Shown: one piece after another, positions 8,938-17,428 of the stretch
Numbering within the stretch: position 1 is the stretch's first letter
Layout of the letters: each line of letters starts with the position of its first letter
DNA from: CAUYUA01 sp963575675
Lineage (GTDB): Bacteria > Pseudomonadota > Alphaproteobacteria > Azospirillales > Azospirillaceae
Direction of reading: 5' to 3'
Assembly (NCBI GenBank): GCA_963575675.1
Contig: CAUYUA010000011.1
Coordinates: 1-64,000 of the forward strand
Length of the DNA stretch: 64,000 bases
Translations under genes and position numbers: made by a program
Notes under the pieces: model-generated
The model's input: only the letters and a program-made list of their open reading frames with translations
Databases searched by the model: none
Told to the model about the DNA's origin: nothing

Positions 8938-9158
8938 TCGGAAAGAAGTGTCGTTTGGAAAGCGGTGTCTGGCATTTTTAAATCCCTGGTCCTTAAACTC
9001 TTGGCCCTCAGACTCCCGGTTCTCAGGCTCCTGGTCAGTGAGTAAAATTTTTTCGTTATTGCTCGCCATCAATTTATCAGCATTGCTTTTTGGTCCCATG
9101 ATAGGAAATATGATTCCTAGACCCGTTTTTTCGCTTCATGGCGTCAAAGGGATTCTGG

Positions 9159-9914
9159 ATGTCAATCATTGACCAACGCATTCAGCCGTTACAGCAATTC
9201 TTCCGTTCAGCTCCCATGCCGTGTCCTTATTTGCAGGGCCGTATCGAGCGCAAGCTGTTTACACGGCTAACAGAGCCCTCTGTGGCCAATGAGGTGAACT
9301 CTGCCCTGGCGCAGGCCGGATTTCGTCGCAGTCACGACGTTGTCTATCGCCCCGTTTGTCCCTCCTGCGCGGCATGCGTTCCCGTGCGGATTCCGGTCGA
9401 TCAATTCTGTATGAGCCGCTCCTTCCGTCGCGTCTTGAAGCGCAACGCCGATTTGACGACGAGCTTTGCGCCGGCATACGGATCGCAGGAGCATTACGCC
9501 CTATTCGCCAATTACCAAAATATGAGACACCATGAAAGCGATATGGCGCGCATGACGGAAGACGATTATTTTGCTATGGTTGTCGACGGGCGAACAAAAA
9601 CATATTTGTCGGAAGCCCGCAACGATCAGGGAACATTATTTGCCGTAATGTTGATAGATTCCTTGGCCGATGGTTTTTCCGCAGTTTACAGTTTCTTTCG
9701 CGCAGAAGACGAAGCGCGAAGCTTAGGAAGCTTTATGGTTCTGAAATTGATCGAGCATTGTCGCGCCGTCGGATTGTCTTTCGTCTATTTGGGATATTGG
9801 ATATCGGATAGCCGCAAAATGTCCTATAAAGTGCGATTCCAACCTTTGGAAATGTTGGGCGAAGACGGGTGGCGCTCAATGGCGTTGGCGGAAGTTAAGG
9901 CAAAAGAATCATAA
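9159..9914 (+). CDS. bpt: Aspartate/glutamate leucyltransferase (arginyl-tRNA-protein transferase family)
   Basis: This 251-residue cytoplasmic enzyme transfers an amino acid (Leu in characterised bacterial Bpt) from tRNA to N-terminal Asp or Glu of proteins, creating N-degrons. Family blocks are clear: PCPYLQGRIERKLFTRL, the cysteine-containing RPVCPSCAACVPVRIPV, and YLGYWISDSRKMSYK followed by FQPLE. The ATG at 9159 is preferred over 9138 because AAAGGGA lies 6-7 bases upstream and the product then begins MSIIDQRIQPLQQFF, close to family N-termini. The gene stands alone, with a long structured leader upstream. Confidence 0.92.
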   Translation: MSIIDQRIQPLQQFFRSAPMPCPYLQGRIERKLFTRLTEPSVANEVNSALAQAGFRRSHDVVYRPVCPSCAACVPVRIPVDQFCMSRSFRRVLKRNADLTTSFAPAYGSQEHYALFANYQNMRHHESDMARMTEDDYFAMVVDGRTKTYLSEARNDQGTLFAVMLIDSLADGFSAVYSFFRAEDEARSLGSFMVLKLIEHCRAVGLSFVYLGYWISDSRKMSYKVRFQPLEMLGEDGWRSMALAEVKAKES

Positions 9915-10332
9915 CACACAGACTTCATCCGGAGGAACGTCGACCTTATCCCCCTCATAACCCCACAAAGATTATTTTCGGATGCCGAACAGACCATCAC
10001 AAATCTCAAAATCATAGTTCCCCCTCTCCCAATCCAAAACAACCCCACGCTCCAGAAAGACAAACACCCCATCCAAAATCAACATTGCAATACGTTCTCT
10101 TTAAGCGTTCCAATAGCAACAGCGTTGAAATTTTGCCGTCGTTTGAAAGCAGTTCAAAGAAAATCCCTTGACCCGGACAAGCTTCTTAAAACAAATTAAA
10201 AGAGATTGCCGACTGTGAACGTTTCCGTACAGGAAAAGCGCTCTTTGTGTTTTTCGTGCGGTTTGTCGTTCCCGGTGCGGATCGGAAGGCCTCACGGCCT
10301 GGACGTCCCTTCTAGAAAGTAGTGGCAGTAAC
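9915..10332. promoter_or_regulatory. motA upstream region with possible sigma-28-like site
   Basis: 418 bases without a gene. A weak flagellar sigma-28-like pair is seen: TAAAACAA near 10187 and GCCGACTG at 10208. The spacing is 13 rather than the usual 11, so this is only a candidate. A short AGGCC-TCAC-GGCCT hairpin lies at 10287-10300. No sigma-54 motif was found here. Confidence 0.3.
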
Positions 10333-11193
10333 ATGTTAGCAATTGCCGGCTGGGGTATTGTCGTTTTCTGCGTGTTCGGTGGCTATGCCATGGCGGGTGG
10401 TCATTTGGGCGTGCTGTGGCAACCGTTCGAGCTCATGATTATCGGCGGCGCCGCCGTAGGCTCTTTTATATGCGGAAATCCTAAAATCGTGCTCTCGAAA
10501 GTCGGTGGAGCCGTCGGGAAATTAATGGCCGGCCCCAAGTACGGCAAAGATCATTATTTAGAGCTGTTGACGCTGCTTTACCAAGTGTTCAAAATCGCTA
10601 AGAGCAAGGGTTTGCTCGCTTTAGAGCAACATATTGAAAAACCAGAAGAAAGTCCTCTTTTCCAACAGTTCCCCAAATTCTACGCCGATCACCACGCAAT
10701 CTCTTTCTTATGCGATTATTTGCGCCTTTTATCCCTCGGTTCCGACGATCCACATCAAATCAGCGATCTGATGGAAGAAGAGCTGGAAACGCATCATAGC
10801 GAACTATATCAAGTTGCGAACTCCATTCAAACCATGGCCGACGGAATGCCCGCGTTGGGAATCGTCGCTGCGGTGTTGGGCGTTATTCACACCATGGGCT
10901 TGATCTCGGAACCACCGGAAGTGTTGGGACATTCGATCGGCGGAGCCTTGGTGGGAACATTCCTCGGAATTTTGCTTTCTTATGGATTTATTGCGCCGAT
11001 CGCAAGCGGATTAAAAGCGATTTATGACTCCGAAGGAAAGTACTACCAATGCATCAAATGCGGTTTGGTGGCTCACCTCAACGGCTATGCTCCAGCGATT
11101 TCCGTAGAATATGCGCGCAAAGCGTTGAACACTCCTGTGCGTCCAAGTTTCTCCGAAGTGGAAGAAGCGACCGCTGCTCTACCGCCTGCATAA
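10333..11193 (+). CDS. motA: Flagellar motor stator protein MotA
   Basis: MotA is the membrane subunit of the proton-driven stator that exerts torque on FliG. The 286-residue product has N-terminal helices (MLAIAGWGIVVFCVFGGY and WQPFELMIIGGAAVGSFI). A cytoplasmic torque-generating loop of about 100 residues with many charges (EEELETHHSELYQVA) follows, then two C-terminal helices (GMPALGIVAAVLGVIHTMGL and LVGTFLGILLSYGFIAPIA) with the conserved proline-containing segments. The ribosome binding site is weak. motB follows 77 bases downstream in the same orientation, the canonical operon order. Confidence 0.96.
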   Translation: MLAIAGWGIVVFCVFGGYAMAGGHLGVLWQPFELMIIGGAAVGSFICGNPKIVLSKVGGAVGKLMAGPKYGKDHYLELLTLLYQVFKIAKSKGLLALEQHIEKPEESPLFQQFPKFYADHHAISFLCDYLRLLSLGSDDPHQISDLMEEELETHHSELYQVANSIQTMADGMPALGIVAAVLGVIHTMGLISEPPEVLGHSIGGALVGTFLGILLSYGFIAPIASGLKAIYDSEGKYYQCIKCGLVAHLNGYAPAISVEYARKALNTPVRPSFSEVEEATAALPPA

Positions 11194-11270
11194 AGGCGCG
11201 ATGACTTCACGCTCGTCTCAGTTCGCGTTTATTGTGCGGATGGTTTGGTTTTTACCGAGGAGCACTTATC

Positions 11271-12467
11271 ATGGCTTCTGGCGGCTCTCGTGATCTCGAA
11301 GCCCCGGTTATCATCAAGAAAAAGAGAAAGGGCGGCCACGACGCACATCACGGCGGCGCGTGGAAAGTCGCTTATGCCGACTTCGTAACCGCCATGATGG
11401 CGTTCTTCTTGCTGCTATGGCTTTTGAACACCGTCACCAGCGATCAGAAAAAGGGTTTGGCGGATTACTTTGCTCCAGCCTCGCTCTCCCGTTCCAGCAG
11501 CGGAAGCGGCGGTTTGCTCGGCGGAAAGACCGTCACGTCGCCCGGCGCTCAGGTGTCCGCCAACGCTCCCATCACCGCCAATGTTCCTTTGAGCGATTCT
11601 CCCGGTTTCGCTGTGGAATTCCATGAAGACGCCGATGATCCCGCCGAGCTGTTTAAGCTCAAACGTCAAGATGAAGAAACGACTGAAGAATATCAATCTC
11701 GATTGGAAAAAACGGCCCAGCAGCTTCATGTCGAGGGCCGCAAACCGGGTGAGACTCTGACGGAGATGGCGGCGCGGTTGGCTGAGGCGTCTCCTGCTTT
11801 CCCGCGTCAACGCCACGACGAATCACGCGAAAATTTCCGTAAGAGAATTGAAAACACTGCGCAACAATTCGGCATTCAAGGACAAAAACCCGGCGAACGC
11901 TTATTGGATTTCGCAGAAAGAGTCGCTCGGGGCGCGGGTCAGCAGATGGCGCAACAACGCGAAACAACGCAATTCCAACAAACTGCAAATGAAATACGTC
12001 AAGCAATTCAGGCAATGCCGGAGTTGCAACAAGTGTCCAAGAGTTTAATTCTGGATCAAACACCGGACGGCTTACGGATTCAGATTGTCGACCAAGACCA
12101 AATGTCGATGTTTTCTGCCGGAAGCAACCAAATGACGCCGCAAGCGCGACAATTGATGGAGCTTTTGGCGAAAGCGATTTCAAGAGTTCCGAATAAGATT
12201 TCGATTACCGGCAACACGGATTCAACGCCGTTCACGCGAGGCGGCGCAGGACGCGATAACTGGGATCTTTCGTCGGAACGAGCAAATGCGAGTCGCCGTA
12301 TTTTGGTCGGCGCAGGAATCCCGGAACAGCGCGTACTGTCGGTTGTGGGACGAGCGGATCGTGATTTGCTGTTCCCGACGGATCCGAAATCACCAAGCAA
12401 TCGCCGAATCAGCATCGTCTTGTTAAGAGAAGGAGGCGCTCCGGCGGCGACGGGTGGACGTCCTTAA
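11271..12467 (+). CDS. motB: Flagellar motor stator protein MotB with duplicated linker segment
   Basis: MotB anchors the stator to peptidoglycan and carries the proton-binding aspartate. The 398-residue protein has a basic N-terminus (IIKKKRKGGH) and one TM helix with the essential Asp at residue 37 (WKVAYADFVTAMMAFF). The C-terminal OmpA-like domain contains ISITGNTDSTPF, then LSSERANASRRIL and SNRRISIVLL. The unusual part is the linker: residues about 131-173 (KRQDEETTEEYQSRLEKTAQ...) and 178-220 (PRQRHDESRENFRKRIENTA...) are two copies of one charged helical unit. The start at 11271 has GAGGAG 8 bases upstream; the longer frame from 11232 lacks this support. Confidence 0.95.
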   Translation: MASGGSRDLEAPVIIKKKRKGGHDAHHGGAWKVAYADFVTAMMAFFLLLWLLNTVTSDQKKGLADYFAPASLSRSSSGSGGLLGGKTVTSPGAQVSANAPITANVPLSDSPGFAVEFHEDADDPAELFKLKRQDEETTEEYQSRLEKTAQQLHVEGRKPGETLTEMAARLAEASPAFPRQRHDESRENFRKRIENTAQQFGIQGQKPGERLLDFAERVARGAGQQMAQQRETTQFQQTANEIRQAIQAMPELQQVSKSLILDQTPDGLRIQIVDQDQMSMFSAGSNQMTPQARQLMELLAKAISRVPNKISITGNTDSTPFTRGGAGRDNWDLSSERANASRRILVGAGIPEQRVLSVVGRADRDLLFPTDPKSPSNRRISIVLLREGGAPAATGGRP

Positions 12468-12500
12468 ATGGCGTCTATAAGGCCACAGAACTGAATAAAA

Positions 12501-12588
12501 GGGTCCAGGGACTGTGTTCCTGGTCGTGGGGGGGATTGTAAGGGGGGAGCGAAAGCCCCCCTTATTCGCGGAGCGATCCTCCTCTGAA
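12501..12588 (+). repeat. Dispersed structured repeat, copy 2 (sense to motB)
   Basis: Close match to the consensus: GGGTCCAGGGACTGTGTTCC, TGGTCG, a G-rich ATTGTAAGGGGGG arm, GCGAAAGCCCCCCTTATTCG and CTCCTCTGA. It begins 34 bases after the motB stop, in sense with motB, at the convergent junction with parA. Confidence 0.9.
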
Positions 12589-12626
12589 ATCGTTTGTCGT
12601 TGTTAACAGTCCCTGGCTTCATCTAT

Positions 12627-12665
12627 TTTGTTATTCTACTTTGTTATTCTACTTTGTTATTCTAC
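12627..12665. repeat. Tandem repeat, 13-bp unit x3
   Basis: TTTGTTATTCTAC occurs three times without interruption between repeat copy 2 and the end of parA. It is non-coding. Three exact copies suggest recent slippage. Confidence 0.85.
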
Positions 12666-12686
12666 ACCGTTCCAAAACCGTCCAGA

Positions 12687-13337
12687 CTACGACGACGCAA
12701 GCTTCATAATTTCTGCGGCAAGAGCAGCCATCTCCTCTCCTGCCCGCTCACCGACTTCGGTTTCGGTAACAGCCCGCCCCTCCAACAAAGCTCCCGCGTA
12801 AGCAATCCGATTCCCGATTCGAGTTTGAGCGAGGTTAACCGCTGGCGGCGTCCCCATCTCCGCAATCTTCGCCGCCAACAAATCCGCAACCTTAGCACGA
12901 GGCGGAACGCGATTGAGCACCAACATCACCGGAACTTTTTCCTGCTTCGCCAACTCCAAAGTCGGCCGAGTCGCCCAAAGGTCCATCGGACTCGGCTGAA
13001 TCGGCGTAATCACAAGACGCGCAGCGCGCACAGCAATTCTTGCTTCGGTTTCAGCATGAGGAGGACTATCGATAACCACAACTTGATACTCACGGACAAG
13101 ACGCTCGACTTCTTTCTGCGTCCGCCACCCTGTGATTTGGACATGCGCGATGTCGGGTTTTCCCCCCATGACTCTGGTGCGTTCCGCATGCCACCCAGAA
13201 AGGCTGCCTTGAGGATCGATATCAAGCGTAGCGACGCTATATCCAGCTTGAGTCCACGCAACCGCCAAATGGGCGGCCAGGGTTGTTTTTCCGGCGCCGC
13301 CCTTTTGTTGGGCGACGGTAAAAATCTTGCCCGCCAT
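12687..13337 (-). CDS. Orphan ParA/MinD-family ATPase
   Basis: This 216-residue P-loop ATPase has the deviant Walker A motif QQKGGAGKTTLAAHLA at the N-terminus, the switch I segment TLDIDPQGSLSGW, Walker B-like VVVIDSPPHAE, and MLVLNRVPP. Such small ParA proteins position plasmids, protein clusters or organelles using nonspecific DNA as a track. No parB or parS-like array is adjacent, so it is probably a chromosomal cargo-positioning ParA rather than a chromosome partition protein; the cargo is unknown. An 18-bp direct repeat lies immediately upstream of its start. Repeat copy 2 sits past its 3' end. Confidence 0.88.
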   Translation of the reverse strand: MAGKIFTVAQQKGGAGKTTLAAHLAVAWTQAGYSVATLDIDPQGSLSGWHAERTRVMGGKPDIAHVQITGWRTQKEVERLVREYQVVVIDSPPHAETEARIAVRAARLVITPIQPSPMDLWATRPTLELAKQEKVPVMLVLNRVPPRAKVADLLAAKIAEMGTPPAVNLAQTRIGNRIAYAGALLEGRAVTETEVGERAGEEMAALAAEIMKLASS

Positions 13338-13342
13338 GCTCT

Positions 13343-13378
13343 ATCCCCGTGACTGGCGTCATCCCCGTAACTGGCGTT
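13343..13378. repeat. 18-bp direct repeat next to the parA start
   Basis: ATCCCCGTGACTGGCGTC is followed directly by a near-identical copy with one change (GTAACTGG). It lies 6 bases upstream of the parA start codon and includes the likely ribosome-binding GGGG. It could be an operator or simply a tandem duplication. Confidence 0.6.
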
Positions 13379-13571
13379 CCATGATCGCGAAACATTTGAC
13401 AATGGTAATAATACACCATCGACTGAATCGCAAGGAAGCCCTCATGATTCGCGAACGATTTTCCGGAAAACACGAAAAGCGAGAAAAAGAAAGCCTACGG
13501 ATAACTTCCGAAGAGATTTCAAATTTAAACGCTTCGCCGCCTCTCCGTCGAACATCAACAGGAATCTTTCC

Positions 13572-14309
13572 TTAATATAGGTGTTGCCCTCCGGTGACGA
13601 AAATCTCTGATCCGGTTACATATCCGGATTCCGGAGTGCAAAGGTAATAAATCACGGCGGAGACATCTTCGGGTTTTCCCAAACGATGCAAAGGAATCCG
13701 TGGAATGAGAACTTCCGTTTCAGGCGACAACATTGCCGTTTCAATTTCTCCCGGCGCCACGGCGTTGACCCGCACCCCGAGTTCTGCAAAATCCACCGCC
13801 ATTTCACGGGTGAGGGCGGAAAGAGCCGCCTTGGACGTGCTGTAGGCCGACCCCGCGAACGGATGAACAGCGTGCCCGGCAATGGAGGTGACATTGACGA
13901 TCGCGCCTTTTCCACGCGCCAGAGCCGCCGCAAAGCCGCGCGCCAGAATAATTGGAGCAAAGAAATTGAGTTCAAACACCTGTCTCCAACCATTGAGGTC
14001 GCCATTCAAACAACCAAGACGCTCTTTGAAGGTGGTTTTAGGCGAGACTCCGGCGTTGTTGACCAGAGCGCCCAAAGCCCCGCCATCCAGAAGCTGATTG
14101 GCTTGAGCGATGAAGGCTGCCCTGCTGTCGGGGTCAGCGAGGTCTGCAACCAAATGATGAGTCCAGTTGGGATCTCTTCGACACTCTGGGGGCGCCTCCT
14201 CCCGCGAGCACGTAATGATTCTCCAACCTTTCTCGCTAAAATGGCGAACTGTGGCGTGACCAATCCCTCGACTGGCGCCGGTGAGAATAATCACAGGACG
14301 ATGCGGCAT
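13572..14309 (-). CDS. SDR-family NAD(P)-dependent oxidoreductase
   Basis: A 245-residue classical short-chain dehydrogenase/reductase. It shows the cofactor motif TGASRGIGHATV, the NNAG segment (LVNNAGVSPK), the catalytic Ser in NVTSIAGHA, Tyr and Lys in SAYSTSKAALSAL, and the C-terminal GYVTGSEIFVTGGQHLY. The residue after the second strand and the CSREE segment suggest possible NADP use. Substrate is not predictable, although 3-oxoacyl reductase-like members share this pattern. It is monocistronic here; a hairpin (14339-14382) lies just upstream of its start. Confidence 0.9.
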   Translation of the reverse strand: MPHRPVIILTGASRGIGHATVRHFSEKGWRIITCSREEAPPECRRDPNWTHHLVADLADPDSRAAFIAQANQLLDGGALGALVNNAGVSPKTTFKERLGCLNGDLNGWRQVFELNFFAPIILARGFAAALARGKGAIVNVTSIAGHAVHPFAGSAYSTSKAALSALTREMAVDFAELGVRVNAVAPGEIETAMLSPETEVLIPRIPLHRLGKPEDVSAVIYYLCTPESGYVTGSEIFVTGGQHLY

Positions 14310-14722
14310 CTGCGATTCTTTCTTTGCGATATCCCGGATAAAAATTAAACGGGCGCAATCCTTAGGCCCGTTTAATTTTTATTCAAGAAACATGCCTCAT
14401 TCTTTTCGCTCAACAGAGCCCGATCAGAGCTATATCCACGCAACCAATCAAACAATCATGCCTCATGAATAGGAAACACAGGCATCGAAGACGACGCGCG
14501 ATAACGCAACGCGACGAAATGTCGCATCTTGAACGCCTTCCTCTTCCCCACAATTGAGGAGGCTTAAAGCTCGCGTTCATTGACTTGCTCTGACAATCCG
14601 GGTAAGCCAGACACTCTATTGCGTTTTTCCCTTTCTGCTTTCCCTCCCACAGCCGTTCCCTCATCTGGCGTGTTTTATGACGTCGAGAGAGAAAACGGCG
14701 GATGATCGCGAGGACAACTCCA
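14310..14722. other. Divergent intergenic region, SDR/sdhC
   Basis: 413 bases between divergent genes. Apart from the perfect hairpin listed separately, no gene or repeat was recognised. The sdh promoter presumably lies here. Confidence 0.45.
14339..14382. terminator. Perfect 15-bp hairpin flanked by A/T runs
   Basis: AAAAATTAAACGGGC pairs exactly with GCCCGTTTAATTTTT, with a 14-base loop. The stem has intrinsic-terminator form on both strands. It sits upstream of two divergent genes, so it does not end any recognised gene. It may terminate an unannotated transcript or act as a leader structure for the SDR gene. Confidence 0.55.
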
Positions 14723-15121
14723 ATGGCGCAAGGCAGCTCTCGGCCGCTTTCTCCTCATCTATCCGTCTACCGAAAACTCGACACTATGGTGATGTCCGGC
14801 TTCCACCGCATCACTGGTTTTTGTTTGGCAATCGGCACGCTTCACCTGACTTGCTGGTTTCTTTCCGCCGCCGCCGGGCCAGAAGCATTCAACGCAATTC
14901 AAGCGTTTTCGCGCTCTTGGTTCGGCATGCTGATGCTGTTCGGCTGGACCTTCTGCTTGTTTTACCACCTCGCCAATGGCGTTCGCCATCTGATCTGGGA
15001 TGTCGGAATGTCGTTCGAGATCAAAAACATCGTCAGCGGCGGCTGGTTTGCGACGGCGATCGCGGTTGGCCTGACGGTCGTTACTTGGATTGCTGGTCTG
15101 GCCAGTCTCGGCCTGAAGTGA
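14723..15121 (+). CDS. sdhC: Succinate dehydrogenase cytochrome b556 subunit
   Basis: SdhC is a membrane anchor of complex II that helps bind heme b and ubiquinone. The 132-residue product begins with the family signature RPLSPHLSVYRKLDTM. Three TM helices follow, and the likely heme ligand is His 82 in FYHLANGVRHLIWD. The ATG at 14723 is chosen because the product then starts MAQGSSRPLSPHLSVYR and GAGGACA lies about 9 bases upstream; 14702 is an alternative. sdhD follows after 10 bases. Confidence 0.94.
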   Translation: MAQGSSRPLSPHLSVYRKLDTMVMSGFHRITGFCLAIGTLHLTCWFLSAAAGPEAFNAIQAFSRSWFGMLMLFGWTFCLFYHLANGVRHLIWDVGMSFEIKNIVSGGWFATAIAVGLTVVTWIAGLASLGLK

Positions 15122-15131
15122 GGTTCGCACC

Positions 15132-15533
15132 ATGACCACTCAAAGCAAAAGTCCCGTTTTGCGTACTATGTTGGGCCAGGTCCGCGGCCTAGGCTCGGCC
15201 AAAGACGGAACACACCATTGGCTGTGCCAGCGTCTGACGGCGTTGGCTTTGATTCCTTTGACCTTGTGGTTTATTTTTTCGGTCGTCAAACTGGCGGGCG
15301 CCGATTACTCCGTCATGAAGGCGTGGATGAAGTCCCCCATGAACGCAAGCTTGGCGTTGATGTTGGTCATCATCACATTCCATCACGCCGTCTCCGGCCT
15401 GGAAGTGATCATCGAAGATTACGTTCACGCCAAATGCACGAAAATGACCAGCCTGTTCGTCATTAAGTTCGTTTCTTTGGGACTCGCGTTGGCCTGTGGG
15501 CTTTCGATCCTTAAGTTGTTTGTGGGAGGCTGA
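15132..15533 (+). CDS. sdhD: Succinate dehydrogenase hydrophobic membrane anchor subunit
   Basis: The 133-residue second membrane anchor of complex II. The N-terminal RTMLGQVRGLGSAKDGTHHW and WLCQRLTALALIPLTLWF are typical of alphaproteobacterial SdhD. Three helices follow, with the quinone/heme-side segment FHHAVSGLEVIIEDYVH. It lies 10 bases after sdhC and 9 bases before sdhA in a tight operon. Confidence 0.94.
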   Translation: MTTQSKSPVLRTMLGQVRGLGSAKDGTHHWLCQRLTALALIPLTLWFIFSVVKLAGADYSVMKAWMKSPMNASLALMLVIITFHHAVSGLEVIIEDYVHAKCTKMTSLFVIKFVSLGLALACGLSILKLFVGG

Positions 15534-15542
15534 GTTATCGTC

Positions 15543-17333
15543 ATGGCGACCGCCTATCCGATTATTGATCATAAATACGATGTCGTTGTCGTCGGCGCCG
15601 GCGGCGCCGGTTTGCGCGCCACTTTCGGCATGGCCGAAAAAGGGCTAAAGACAGCGTGCATCACCAAAGTCTTCCCCACCCGCAGCCACACCGTCGCCGC
15701 GCAAGGCGGCATCAGCGCCGCCCTCGGCAACATGGGCGAGGATGATTGGCGCTGGCACATGTACGACACCGTCAAGGGGTCGGACTGGCTCGGCGACCAA
15801 GACGCCATCGAGTATATGTGCCGCAACGCTCCCGCCGCCATCATCGAACTGGAGCATCAAGGCGTGCCCTTCAGCCGCACGGCGGAAGGCAAAATCTACC
15901 AACGCGCCTTCGGCGGCATGACCACCCGATTCGGCCAAGGCACGGCACACCGCACCTGCGCCGCCGCCGACCGCACAGGCCATGCTCTGCTGCACACGCT
16001 TTATCAGCAGTCCTTGAAGCATGAGGCCGAGTTCTTCGTCGAGTACTTCGCCCTCGACCTGCTGATGGACGCCGAAGGCGTTTGTCGCGGCGTGCTCGCC
16101 TGGAACCTGGAAGACGGCTCCATCCACCGCTTCCGCGCCCATATGACCGTGCTCGCCACGGGCGGTTATGGCCGCGCCTACTTCTCCTGCACCTCCGCCC
16201 ACACCGTCACCGGCGACGGCGGCGCCATGGTGGTTCGCGCAGGCCTGCCGATGCAGGACATGGAATTCGTTCAATTCCATCCCACCGGCATCTACGGCGC
16301 AGGCTGCTTGATCACGGAAGGCGTGCGCGGCGAAGGCGGCTACGTCACCAATTCCAACGGCGAACGCTTTATGGAGCGTTATGCTCCTTCCGCCAAAGAC
16401 CTCGCCAGCCGCGACGTCGTCAGCCGTTCGATGACCGTCGAAATTCGCGAAGGACGCGGCGTCGGCCCCAACAAAGATCACATCCATCTCCATCTGGAGC
16501 ACTTGGATCCCGCGATCATTCACGAGCGTCTGCCCGGAATCGCCGAGACCGCAAAAGTCTTCGCCAACGTCGACGTCACCAAAGAGCCCATTCCGGTCAT
16601 CCCGACCTGCCACTACAACATGGGCGGCATTCCCACTAATTTCCACTGCGAAGTCATTCGCCCCACCGCCGAAAACCCGGACGCCATTGTTCCTGGTTTG
16701 ATGGCCGCCGGCGAGGCCGCTTGCGTCTCCGTTCACGGCGCCAACCGCTTGGGCTCCAACTCTCTGCTCGACTTGGTGGTGTTCGGTCGCGCCGCAGCCT
16801 TCCGCGCCGCCGAAGTGGTGCAAAAAGGCGCGCCACATAAAGAATTTTCCAAAGACTCCGAAGAACGCTCCCTGGAGCGCCTGGAACGCACTCGGAACGC
16901 CAAAGGCGATCTGCGCGTCTCTGCTCTGCGCCTCGAAATGCAGCGTATTATGCAGAACAACTGCGCCGTCTTCCGCACCGGGCCGGTGCTCGAAGAAGGC
17001 GTCCAGTTGCTCAAACAGACCTGGTCCAAAAAGAGCAATCTCCAAGTCACTGATCGCAGCATGATTTGGAACACGGATCTGGTCGAGGCTCTGGAATTCG
17101 ACAACCTGATGTCTCAGGCGATGGCCACCATCGCTTCCGCCGCAGTCCGCACTGAAAGCCGCGGCGCTCACGCCCGCGAAGACTACCCCAACCGCGACGA
17201 TGAAAATTGGATGAAACACAGCGTCGTGTGGGTGGCGGAGAACGGCGAAGTCACCATGGGGTCTCGTCCGGTCCACCTCAACACCCTCAGCGACGATGTC
17301 CAAACCTTCCCACCCAAGGCCCGCGTCTACTAA
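15543..17333 (+). CDS. sdhA: Succinate dehydrogenase flavoprotein subunit
   Basis: SdhA oxidises succinate to fumarate and passes electrons to SdhB. The 596-residue protein has the FAD-binding start VVVGAGGAGLRATFGMAEKG, the histidine that normally carries covalent FAD (RSHTVAAQGGISAAL), and the active-site segment HRTCAAADRTGHALL. The substrate-binding blocks TEGVRGEGGYVTNSNGERF and HGANRLGSNSLLDLVVFGR are also present, with the C-terminal SRGAHAREDYPNRDD. Length and order are normal. An antisense frame of 577 codons across it is a codon-bias shadow. sdhB does not follow directly: about 430 bases containing a hairpin and a vapD-like gene intervene. Confidence 0.98.
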   Translation: MATAYPIIDHKYDVVVVGAGGAGLRATFGMAEKGLKTACITKVFPTRSHTVAAQGGISAALGNMGEDDWRWHMYDTVKGSDWLGDQDAIEYMCRNAPAAIIELEHQGVPFSRTAEGKIYQRAFGGMTTRFGQGTAHRTCAAADRTGHALLHTLYQQSLKHEAEFFVEYFALDLLMDAEGVCRGVLAWNLEDGSIHRFRAHMTVLATGGYGRAYFSCTSAHTVTGDGGAMVVRAGLPMQDMEFVQFHPTGIYGAGCLITEGVRGEGGYVTNSNGERFMERYAPSAKDLASRDVVSRSMTVEIREGRGVGPNKDHIHLHLEHLDPAIIHERLPGIAETAKVFANVDVTKEPIPVIPTCHYNMGGIPTNFHCEVIRPTAENPDAIVPGLMAAGEAACVSVHGANRLGSNSLLDLVVFGRAAAFRAAEVVQKGAPHKEFSKDSEERSLERLERTRNAKGDLRVSALRLEMQRIMQNNCAVFRTGPVLEEGVQLLKQTWSKKSNLQVTDRSMIWNTDLVEALEFDNLMSQAMATIASAAVRTESRGAHAREDYPNRDDENWMKHSVVWVAENGEVTMGSRPVHLNTLSDDVQTFPPKARVY

Positions 17334-17380
17334 GAAACGCGGCTCTATGGGAAAATCGCCGAAATGAGGAAATGACAAGC

Positions 17381-17408
17381 TGGAGTTATGGTTTCGGCCA
17401 TAACTCCA
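17381..17408. terminator. 11-bp perfect hairpin between sdhA and the vapD-like gene
   Basis: TGGAGTTATGG pairs with CCATAACTCCA around a 6-base loop. It begins 48 bases after the sdhA stop and ends 20 bases before the vapD-like ATG. No T-run follows, so it may be a transcript-processing or stability structure rather than a terminator. Confidence 0.55.
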
Positions 17409-17428
17409 ACGCCTTAAAAAGCGCCGCC

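Noticed and set aside
8806..9099. 97-codon minus-strand frame in the bpt leader
   Set aside because: No ribosome site, and its sequence is dictated by the inverted repeat. A leader structure explains it better.
12594..13352. 252-codon plus-strand frame opposite parA
   Set aside because: Arg/Ser/His-rich translation with no domain. The minus-strand ParA motifs are unambiguous.
15645..17378. Long antisense frame (577 codons) opposite sdhA
   Set aside because: It mirrors the codon bias of the GC-rich, highly conserved sdhA and has no family features or ribosome site.
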